Source: Torulaspora globosa (taxonomy: Eukaryota; Ascomycota; Saccharomycetes; Saccharomycetales; Saccharomycetaceae). From it: DNA of 64,000 bases. Numbering within the stretch: position 1 is the first letter of the stretch; every line of letters begins with the position of its first letter. Location of the stretch: assembly GCF_014133895.1 (NCBI RefSeq), contig NC_050730.1:62001-126000 (forward strand), in the 5' to 3' direction. This document shows, piece by piece, positions 56,523 to 64,000 of the stretch. The translations under genes were made by a program, and so were the position numbers. The notes under the pieces were generated by a model. The model made no database searches. It worked only from the letters and a program-made list of their open reading frames with translations, and was not told the origin of the DNA.

Positions 56523-56943
56523 ACGCGCCATTAAGAACGAAATCTCGTGCTTAAAGATAGATCTTTACGTAGTACAAACATAAGTTCACATTATATACAC
56601 AATCAATGTTGATAAAGTGGTCGCGATGGGATAAAAAAATGAGAAGACATTGAGCTAGTATTGTATCTGAGCAAGTGGGATGGTCCTTCTGATATCATCT
56701 TTATCGACTGATGATCTTGTCACGAGGAAAATAACTGGCCCAGGAATGAAATTCAGAATAATATTGTTACAGGCAAAGGGAAGTGAATAACCACCGGGAA
56801 TTAAAAGATGCGATATATGACAATTGAGTTCCTATAGCATGGCTTCGAACCGTATAAGGAATAATTTTAGTTGAGTAGACATTCGCGCTGAAAGGTGCCG
56901 AAATAATGAATACAATGAGTCATGAGAGCCAATTCATTCAAGA
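56523..56943. other. Convergent 3' regions of SHS1 and WHI3/4
   Basis: These 421 bp are AT-rich without an open frame of interest. A GGTTCGAAGCC word on the minus strand (56841-56851) resembles a tRNA B box but no tRNA fold surrounds it. Confidence 0.5.
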
Positions 56944-58965
56944 TCAAACTTTGTTGAAACCAGTGGGGTAGTTATAATTATTGAATCCTGATGTATTACC
57001 GCTGCTTGTGCCCGTAGAATTATTAACAGACGTGTTGCTCCCGTTTCTTCTGTTATTAGGACCCCTTACGCCTAGCGGATTCTTTGAAAAGCTGAGTCTT
57101 ATGCCGCCTTTGTTACTAGCGCTAGCACGAGGTAGTTGGCTACCGTAAAGTTCCGCTAAAGCTCTTGTGGCGAAACTAACATCCTCAAATTCAACGAAGC
57201 ACATAGGCCCATGACCATTACCATTACTATTCTTATTCCTGAATGATAAACGTCTAAAACCTTGTTGCCCTGAAAACAATTGTCTTAGCTCCTGCTCAGT
57301 CGTGTCGGGAGGAAGATTTCCGACGTAAAGTGTATTGCACGGAGGATTTTGATCTGCCGGGTTAGCTGGTGGTGGAACTCTTGCCAATAAAGATAAATCT
57401 GCTTGGGAAATTGTGGTGGAACCAGCCACGTTGGTGGACGACGAGGGGTTGGATATGCTATTCTTCTGAGCGCCATTACTTGAATGAGTATTCCTACCAA
57501 TACCCCCTCTAACCTGAGAGTTTTTCTGCGGTGTTCCAGTCTGAGACGTTGACACAGAATGCTCTTGCAATGGCATCTGCTGTTGTGGTTGTTGTTGCTG
57601 TTGCTGTTGCTGATCTTGCTTAGTCGAATTCATGTAAATATTATGCTTTCTTTGAAGGGAACCAATTTCAGAACCGCCGATGACGTTCGGCATGCTCGAT
57701 TGCCCGCTATTTGAGACCTGGCACATTATATTGAATGGCGTAGAAATCGTAGCACTGGATGGTGTACTTCCTGCAAGTCCATGAAGTGATGGAGTTACAT
57801 CAATTGTCTGTGACACTGTAGCTTGGCCAGTGGAACTTCTCGTCTGTGGCAAAAAAAAAGAAGAGCTTGGCTTCCTATTTGTGGTACCCCATTCCAGAAT
57901 TGGCGTAGAGGGCTGTGGAGTACTTGAGAAACCATTCATACTGGAAGGCATTACGTTCGAACCCCATATGCTATCATTAATGTCATCACTCTCCATCAGC
58001 AAAAATGATTTACCTACATCAGTCGAAGAGCTCTCTTGATTAGAACGGCTATGAGGCAAAGCAGAACTAGAATTATGCTGTATCTTTGTTTGTTGATCGT
58101 TCACTTGTTGCTTCGTTTCGCTGGAAAATGGGTCATTGAATGAAAATCTAGATCTTGTTGGCAACAAGCTTGGCCTGCCAGAAGTGGATGAGACAGGAGA
58201 TGCTTGCTGCTGCTGCTGCTGTTGCTGCTGATGCTGTTGCTGTTGGTGATGGCGCTGCTGTTGCTGGTGATGCTGCATTGAAGCTGCCGATGTAGTAGGA
58301 GCAATAGGAGCCGATATTTGATAATGCGAATGAGTAACGTTGAAATTGGGCTTCTCGAAATGCACATGCTCGTTGGTTGTCTCATCTATTACTTCGACAT
58401 ATAAAGCGCATGAAAAGTTTGGGCCGAATATGTCAGTTTTCGAACTCAAAATGGATGCATAATGTGTTACTAATGGCAGGGACCCAAACTTTGCCACGAT
58501 GGAGAACTCAAAATTCTCCGAGGTTGAATCCTTGCGCCGTTTCACCAGCTCGATGTTTCTCAAGCCATTGGCCAGCGCGAAAATAGCATAGCTCTCTCTC
58601 AGAGTAATATTATGAGGAATGTTTTTCAATATCAGGAGATATGAACCTTGCATTATGTCTTGATGGTGTTGAGGGATATTTGAGTGCATCATACTAGTCA
58701 ATGGCAAGCTGTGCAGCATAGAGGCTAAATGCAATGGTGAAGTTCCTTCATTGCTATGAGGCAGATGTGAGTTCGAGGAATGCATTTTTTGATTAATGGA
58801 GTTCGTGCCGTGTATGCTTGTCTCGCTGTTTGAGTGGTCCAGGTTCAAGACAGCTTGATGACCTGGTGAAATATTATGACCTGTGTTCTCTTTACTGGTT
58901 GTAAAATCTCTCTGAGTGAAATATCCCGAGTTCTCCACAAGACGGGTTTCTTGAACTAGAGGCAT
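56944..58965 (-). CDS. WHI3: Whi3/Whi4 RNA-binding protein
   Basis: The 673-residue protein starts at the ATG at 58965. The C-terminal RRM (about 544-627) has RNP2 [10 protein letters not shown] and RNP1-like [10 protein letters not shown]. An N-terminal conserved region near residues 105-190 ([20 protein letters not shown]) resembles a second, degenerate RRM. Two glutamine-rich tracts occur: one of mixed His/Gln near residues 228-260, and one with nine consecutive Gln codons near 435-455. Whi3 binds CLN3 mRNA, limits Start and forms condensates through its polyQ. S. cerevisiae has two copies, WHI3 (YNL197C) and WHI4 (YDL224C); this single gene is their unduplicated counterpart. Confidence 0.96.
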   Translation of the reverse strand: MPLVQETRLVENSGYFTQRDFTTSKENTGHNISPGHQAVLNLDHSNSETSIHGTNSINQKMHSSNSHLPHSNEGTSPLHLASMLHSLPLTSMMHSNIPQHHQDIMQGSYLLILKNIPHNITLRESYAIFALANGLRNIELVKRRKDSTSENFEFSIVAKFGSLPLVTHYASILSSKTDIFGPNFSCALYVEVIDETTNEHVHFEKPNFNVTHSHYQISAPIAPTTSAASMQHHQQQQRHHQQQQHQQQQQQQQQASPVSSTSGRPSLLPTRSRFSFNDPFSSETKQQVNDQQTKIQHNSSSALPHSRSNQESSSTDVGKSFLLMESDDINDSIWGSNVMPSSMNGFSSTPQPSTPILEWGTTNRKPSSSFFLPQTRSSTGQATVSQTIDVTPSLHGLAGSTPSSATISTPFNIMCQVSNSGQSSMPNVIGGSEIGSLQRKHNIYMNSTKQDQQQQQQQQPQQQMPLQEHSVSTSQTGTPQKNSQVRGGIGRNTHSSNGAQKNSISNPSSSTNVAGSTTISQADLSLLARVPPPANPADQNPPCNTLYVGNLPPDTTEQELRQLFSGQQGFRRLSFRNKNSNGNGHGPMCFVEFEDVSFATRALAELYGSQLPRASASNKGGIRLSFSKNPLGVRGPNNRRNGSNTSVNNSTGTSSGNTSGFNNYNYPTGFNKV

Positions 58966-59802
58966 AGGGAAAAGGGAGGACTCTATAAAATAACCTTACT
59001 CTTGCTTTCAAATGATACTGTCCCAGTTAGATATAGAGCGTTCTGAGTTGTCTATTCCGTTTCTTGCCTTTCTGGTTCCGCTTTCGAAATACACAACAAT
59101 AGCGAGGGCTTACTTCTTCAATAATAAGCCTGGAAAGATGGTTAAAGCCTGCAACGAAAAGTGAGTTATCTCTTCGCGATCAAGTCTTGCCTTCAATAGA
59201 ACGTCCAGCCAGTCAATCTCTATATCACTTTTGAACGTTCCCCTCCTTGTTGTTAATCTGTTTTGTGTTTATTTTCCCGTGTGCTTGAGTTGTTCCTTTC
59301 TCTGTTTTTCTCTTTCGCTTCAGATATTCGTCCGACAGAGAACCGCGTAGTGAGGCAATAAAACAATACGACCACTGGCAAGGTACTTTCCAGCAACTCA
59401 AGGGGCTCGTGACAGAAGCTGGGTAATTTTGTTAACGTTTGGATGGCTGCCAAGAAAGAACTTCGCGAACCTTAACGACACTTGAAGAAAAACAATGCCA
59501 AGCGGTCAAGGGCAGACACGTTTGGTAGTCAGGAAATGAGAGTCTAGCTCCTGGCACCTGCTTCCGGGTTTGTAAGATGGCTTCTTCGATCAAGGCAGGC
59601 GGTTTACCGTGTTGCCTGTCGTCTCAAATTGATGTCGTCAGCGGTCCTAAGACAGAGTAGACAGTGGTTTTTGTGAGGGGTCCTTGATTTGACTTGTTTC
59701 AACCGTCGCAAAAGAACGTGGCTCTTCGTGGTTAGTGATTGTGACTCCTTTTCAGGAACCGTCTAAAAGAGGGTAACGGCCTGTCTTTAAGCCAGTTGGC
59801 GG
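58966..59802. other. WHI3/4 upstream region
   Basis: These 837 bp separate the WHI3/4 start from the SLZ1 stop, both on the minus strand. Only short open frames are present and none is convincing. Such a long leader/promoter is in keeping with a regulated cell-cycle gene, but I see no clear factor sites. Confidence 0.45.
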
Positions 59803-60276
59803 CTATTTTCTGCAACATGTTGGCATACGGGGCCGCTGTTCTGCCCCTTTCTCGTGGTTTTCCAGCGAGTTAGAAGAGCTTTGACGTTGTATTTTGCATA
59901 AGGCTCTCAGCTCTTTGCTCAATTTGATCAGTAGATGATCTCTCACTTGGTCTTCGTCAGCAAATGAACCATGGAAAGCACGAGGTGAGTTCTGAGCTTC
60001 TGGAGAACTATGATATAACTTCTCGAGCTGGATTTTCACAAGAGATACAGTCTGCGTACACTTGTCAACTTTTTGCGCTCCCTCAGATCTCTTCCGCGTT
60101 TTATCGACTTGTGGCTCCTTAAACCTGAAATCTTTTCTATCGCTCTTGCAAATGTCGGCGGGAAAGCTCCTTTCTACAACACAATTTTTCGCTTCTTGTC
60201 TCTTCTTAACCGTGTGTTTGGATTTAGCCCCATTTGCGGCCCACTCGCCGCTACTCTTGCGTTCGTTCGTAGACAT
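59803..60276 (-). CDS. SLZ1: Slz1-like meiotic protein
   Basis: The 157-residue basic protein starts at the ATG at 60276. It has a Lys/Arg-rich first half, then DKCTQTVSLVKIQLEKLYHS and LLIKLSKELRALCKIQ, short amphipathic helices. Similarity is weak by eye; the call rests on position (SLZ1, YNL196C, follows WHI3 in S. cerevisiae) and on a perfect URS1 in its promoter, which fits a sporulation gene. S. cerevisiae Slz1 is about twice as long and is part of the Mum2-Ime4-Slz1 complex that methylates adenosine in mRNA during meiosis. It could alternatively be an unrelated small meiotic gene. Confidence 0.65.
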   Translation of the reverse strand: MSTNERKSSGEWAANGAKSKHTVKKRQEAKNCVVERSFPADICKSDRKDFRFKEPQVDKTRKRSEGAQKVDKCTQTVSLVKIQLEKLYHSSPEAQNSPRAFHGSFADEDQVRDHLLIKLSKELRALCKIQRQSSSNSLENHEKGAEQRPRMPTCCRK

Positions 60277-60640
60277 TGTTGTTCGATATTATCTTCAAGT
60301 ATATGTGTCGTCTTTTGTTCCCAGACACGCGCCTTTTTATATGCAGCGTGAGGCGAGTTCTGAAGTCTGAAGCACTTCGGCGGCTATCGTGTACCATGAT
60401 GGGCTAACTTTACCGATAGTCATTTCAAGGAGAATCTGAAGTGTATGAAGATTTGTTGACTTATATGTGAATTACCGAGAATCCCTATGCCGAAGGTTCT
60501 TTCATCAAAGGAAAAGGCAGAGGCTAAGTTGGAAACATGCATACTTCTGACATCACTATACATGATACGTAAGAACTTAAACATAACTCATAAAAAGATA
60601 CCGGAAATTTTGAAAAAAAAAAGTCCTGTTCATAAAATCA
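60277..60640. promoter_or_regulatory. SLZ1 promoter region and HBT1 3' flank
   Basis: This 364 bp gap holds the SLZ1 promoter, with URS1 at 60377-60386, and the 3' flank of HBT1. A Lys-rich 62-codon frame (60487-60675, plus) overlaps the end of HBT1 and is probably chance. Confidence 0.5.
60377..60386 (-). promoter_or_regulatory. URS1 (Ume6 site) upstream of SLZ1
   Basis: The minus strand reads TAGCCGCCGA, identical to the URS1 consensus and to the site in front of MER1, 101 bp upstream of the SLZ1 ATG. Confidence 0.85.
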
Positions 60641-62883
60641 TCATTCGTTACTATGGTGAGAAATTACATTCTTGATGGTACCAATAATACCAGGTTTGGA
60701 ATGCCCTTGATGCGATTCTCCCTTGTCTTCTTCTGAAATATCCTTCTGCTGGTGAGAACGTGGAACGGCTTCAGGACCGTATTCAAAAATTGGTTCTTTG
60801 TGTTCTTGGTCATGAGAAACCGTATGATGACTTCCAGTTGATAAGTCAGTGCCGCGCGAATCTGAACCGGGTTCATGAGGTTCATTCTCCTGAGAGCCCA
60901 CAGACACTTTTCTTTCCGTCATATTCTCCGAGTGGACTTTGTAGGATCCTCCTTCACCGATTGTAGCTGTCGTTTCCTCCTTGTGACGATAAGTTGGGAA
61001 ACGAGGATCAACCATAGCTGGCATATTGCCAATATTTTTGGCGTAGGAGCCGGCCTCTTCAGAACCAATGCTCAATGACCTATCAGTTTTCTTAACGCCT
61101 GAGTCTGACGCATTTCTTTTGACCGGCTGGTCTTCAACTGTAGGCACCTTGGAAGGGTACAGCTTGTTTTTGTCACCAGTTGAACCCGTGCTAGCCCTCC
61201 TGTCGCCGCCACTAACGCTTCCGCCAGATCTCGTTCCAGTGGTATGCTCCGAGCCGGTTGGAGCTTCGGCGGGACCACTAGCCACATTGGTTTCATGGCT
61301 ACGTTCTTGCTGCTCCTTACCAGAATTCGATTCTTTACCAAATATTTTTGGACCTGAATGCGAACTTCCCTCGGAGTCTCGGTCCTTCTCATGATGTGAT
61401 TTGTGGATACCTATCTCTTTACCGAAAAGCTTGGGGCCTGTCGATTCAGAGTGTGAAGTACTCTCACTGGTGTTCTGTGAGTGAGAGGACTTACCAAAAT
61501 GTAATTCCTTGCCGAATATCTTAGGGCCAGAGGTGGATGAATCTTTTCTATGAGATGATTCATGAGTAGCAGCGGCCCCAGAAGCCACCTTTGTCCCTTG
61601 ACGGCCGGGTTCGTCGGCTCTGCCGCCAACCGAATTGTCTTTTGAGGTATCGTATGTATGAGCTGGGAAATCCGATGCAGATTTGTCCTGGCGATTAGAG
61701 GCACGGCGTGCGTTCCGGTCAAAATCGCTTGGCTCGTTGAAGTCGGACAGTTTTCTGGAATCTCTACGAGCGGGTGCGTTAACGCCAGTGTTTGCACTCT
61801 CGCTTACGTGAGCCGGTCTTGGAAGGTTTTCACGATCAATCGAATCATTTTCGGAAGGATAGGATTGTCTCGAAGTCTCAGTGCCTGGAATTCTGGTTTT
61901 CCCCTCCGATTCAAAGCCTGGGATTGTGGTGGTCTGAGAACTTGCCATGTGTTGAGAATCCATTTTTGCAGCAAGCATTTCGTTTGGATTGAAGGCACAC
62001 TTCTTCATGTGCTGTGGAGGTTCAGTTATCCTACCACAACCGGGTATGTGAGGCTCCGAACCATAGCCCTTCGAGGTACTCTCAGGAAGGTGTGGCTGAG
62101 CGCCTGTAGAATGGCCCATTTTACCTTCCTTCGCCAGCTCAGGATCTAGAGGGTGGTTTCTTCTACCAACGCCTGGAATATATGACTCCAGGGGCTCATT
62201 CTTCTCCTGGGGGTGTTGAGCGGCTGTTGGGTGATAAGCTTCACTCGCCTGACTGTAATCACCAGTCATTCCCGCACTTGGGGAGCGGTTCTTCCTACCA
62301 ACACCAGGAATATATGACTCTAGTGGTTCATCATTGAGGGCGGAGGTCTTGCTGATACCAGTTCTAATATCGGTCTTTTCTCCCAAATTCATGTTGTACA
62401 TCCCGGAGACAACATGTGGATCGGTAGTTGATTTTGACAGCGTTTCCTCTACAGGCTTTGTCGTGCTGGTCGAAGGATTACCGCCGTGCTTGGAACTGTC
62501 TGAAGACCCGGGGTTTCTTTCACCAACGTTTTGTCCCTCTCCAAGCAAGCGACTATAACTCTCGACACTGTGGAATCCTGTATTCTTTTCTTCTTCCTCT
62601 TTCTGTGCAGTGTCGGTTTTCTTATATTGCTCGAAAGCCTCTACTGGATAATTCTCACGGTCATTGTCTTTCTTCTCTTGTTGGTTGAATTTACTGTTTA
62701 CGAAGAGAACGTTAATAGGTTTTCAAACGTTAGTAAAATTGATTATATATTACTCTCTTTCCCTGTACAGGCCAGGCCCAGTGAAATGAAAATTAAAATG
62801 TAAAATTAAAATGACAGAGGAAACAATATTAGAGCCCCTTGCCTAATTAGAGAACTGGCATCAAGCTTCTCAGCTGAGGCCAT
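60641..62883 (-). CDS. HBT1: Hbt1-like protein, probably spliced: join(62883-62843, 62693-60641)
   Basis: The long frame (to 60641) is open up to 62696 but has no ATG until 62404, although its first 90 codons look like protein. A perfect TACTAAC (62735-62729) and a CAG (62696-62694) lie just upstream. An ATG at 62883 starts MASAEKLDASSLI, and splicing at G|GCAAGG (62843/62842) joins it in frame to SKFNQQEKKDNDRENYP, giving 697 residues. The 5' site is GC-type, so exon 1 is tentative; translation from 62404 is the alternative. The protein is hydrophilic, with repeats EPLESYIPGVGR (twice, plus a degenerate EPHIPGCGR) and GPKIFGKE (three). Hbt1 is a substrate of the ubiquitin-like Hub1 and acts in polarised growth. 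Its counterparts are HBT1 (YDL223C) and YNL195C. Confidence 0.72.
62694..62842 (-). other. Candidate GC-AG intron in HBT1
   Basis: The 149 nt intron candidate has a 5' site AG|GCAAGG, a perfect branch site TACTAAC (branch A at 62730) and a 3' site AACAG|, 36 nt after the branch. Phase 2 is kept across the junction. Confidence 0.5.
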
Positions 62884-62954
62884 ATTAGTTTTGGTCTTTT
62901 TGTGGGTATCGTAATCCAAAATATTACAACTCGTGATAGCTAGAAATGCCCCGC

Positions 62955-63887
62955 TCAAGCCATGGTCTCGTTGACGTTCGCCACTGGCTGAACCGGCTGA
63001 ACCGGTTGCTGAACGGCATATTCGCGCGTTTCGTACTCGACTTCGTCAGCTGGCACTGCCTGGTCACGAGTAGGCGAATGAGCATGAGGGTGCATGAGCT
63101 CCCTCTTGGTTCTCAGCTTGGTGAAGAAAGTTCTACTGCGAGGTTTCTCACTGTTAAAGGTCGATTTATCCATGTGACCCTCTGAAGAGCTCGTATTATC
63201 GTGAAACCCTCCACCGTACGTGCCCGAGTCCCTGGACTTTTTCCTGCGGTGAAGTCCCAGAGTGACGGAGGCCCAGATTGCGTCCACCAACAGCAGAAAG
63301 ACCGAAGTCCAGATAAACGCAAAGTTTCTAGGACCCATCTTGCCACGTCTGCCCTGGCTATGAAATCCCTTCTTGGCCTTGGCGTAACAACCGGTATACA
63401 AACATGCCGCCAACAGTATGAAGAACAGCGACGTCCAGGTGCCCACCGTCAACCAGATTGCCATCGACGTGACAGTCTTGAACAATATCACAGTGGCCGG
63501 AATGATTGTCAGAATAAGGAAGAACAGTCCGATAAGCAACATTGCCCACCCGACACGCGACAAGTAGTAGTACGCGTCTCTGTCATTCAAAAAGGTGCTA
63601 GGCATCGCACTGCTCGCTCCGAAGTTGTCACGTGGAGAAAACGCCTGCGCGGCTACACTTTTCGAACAATCTACCAAGTTGCCCCCCATCACTCCGCAGA
63701 ACCGATAATTGTACCATCTAGTTATGATTGGTGCATTGTTGAACCCGTTCGTATTCGCCTCAAACCAATAGAATTTCGCTAACGTTCCACTAGATCTAGC
63801 CCCATTCAAAATTAGGAAAAAACACAGCAGCCCGGCCCCTATGAGAAAGAGATATGATATCGCATGTACAAACTTATTAAAAATCAT
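62955..63887 (-). CDS. FMP45: Fmp45, SUR7-family eisosome membrane protein
   Basis: The 310-residue protein (S. cerevisiae Fmp45 309) starts at the ATG at 63887 (MIFNKFVHAISYLFLIGAGL); five further codons begin at GTG. There are four transmembrane segments: about 5-28, 110-135, 145-170 and 195-215. The first extracellular loop carries the SUR7/claudin-type WYNYRFCGVMGGNLVDC. A cytosolic tail follows. The protein localises to eisosome (MCC) patches and cell cortex and is needed for sphingolipid balance and sporulation. It stands for both FMP45 (YDL222C) and YNL194C. The tail has a short Val-Gln-Pro repeat (VQQPVQPVQPVANV) from tandem 9-bp DNA units. Confidence 0.96.
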   Translation of the reverse strand: MIFNKFVHAISYLFLIGAGLLCFFLILNGARSSGTLAKFYWFEANTNGFNNAPIITRWYNYRFCGVMGGNLVDCSKSVAAQAFSPRDNFGASSAMPSTFLNDRDAYYYLSRVGWAMLLIGLFFLILTIIPATVILFKTVTSMAIWLTVGTWTSLFFILLAACLYTGCYAKAKKGFHSQGRRGKMGPRNFAFIWTSVFLLLVDAIWASVTLGLHRRKKSRDSGTYGGGFHDNTSSSEGHMDKSTFNSEKPRSRTFFTKLRTKRELMHPHAHSPTRDQAVPADEVEYETREYAVQQPVQPVQPVANVNETMA

Positions 63888-64000
63888 GTTGCCAATTTCC
63901 ACTCTTATTCCCTTATGTTTCCGTGGTCAACCTATAGTACTGTTAAAATCCTCTGTTTCTCGACGAGGACTACTTGAGCCTGGTTACTTATATAACCCCA

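Noticed and set aside
56841..56851. GGTTCGAAGCC on the minus strand, a tRNA B-box match
   Set aside because: The T stem has mismatches, and no A box or acceptor pairing is found at the right distances.
60487..60675. 62-codon Lys-rich frame on the plus strand
   Set aside because: It overlaps the 3' end of HBT1 antisense, is AT-driven in composition and has no recognisable similarity.

Overview
The window is chromosomal DNA from a budding yeast of the family Saccharomycetaceae. It is gene-dense, with 39 recognisable protein genes (one with a proposed intron), one clear structural RNA gene, and intergenic gaps mostly of 30-500 bp. I saw no transposons, tRNA genes or CRISPR arrays. Nearly every gene can be matched to a Saccharomyces cerevisiae gene from either the left arm of chromosome XIV (SQS1 to YNL194C) or the left arm of chromosome IV (GUD1 to FMP45). 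The two sets interleave in order, and genes kept as pairs in S. cerevisiae (SSB1/SSB2, GCS1/SPS18, WHI3/WHI4, HBT1/YNL195C, FMP45/YNL194C) are single here. This is the arrangement expected of a lineage that did not undergo the whole-genome duplication. A full-length HO endonuclease gene suggests, by inference, the Zygosaccharomyces/Torulaspora group among non-duplicated yeasts.

Layout: 1-7.3 kb holds the SQS1 N-terminus, ATG4, SSU72, GUD1, AIM6 and the U1 snRNA gene (SNR19, minus strand). 7.3-18.6 kb holds POP1, ADE12, ALG9, PHO13, MGS1, YPD1 and PPN2. 18.7-31.9 kb holds RAP1, GYP7, IES2, MFG1, PEX17, RRG9, VID27, MRX7 and the tiny OST4. 31.9-44.5 kb holds BRE4, PTP1, MER1, SSB, HO, an unrecognised small PY-motif gene and RIO2. 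44.6-64 kb holds RTT106, GCS1, SPS19, PSY2, NNR1, GCR2, SHS1, WHI3/4, SLZ1, HBT1 and FMP45.

The genes are ordinary housekeeping, signalling and meiotic functions and do not form operons. Several promoters carry textbook sites that fit the gene beside them: perfect Ume6/URS1 sites at the meiotic genes MER1 and SLZ1, an Oaf1/Pip2 oleate response element at SPS19, PAC plus RRPE at RIO2, an RRPE at SSB, a GATAA pair at GUD1 and a CACGTG at PPN2. The most interesting points are the HO protein, which keeps intein-like junction residues; an apparent GC-AG intron at the 5' end of HBT1; the 1.4 kb regulatory region of HO; and an orphan small gene in the position of YNL208W.
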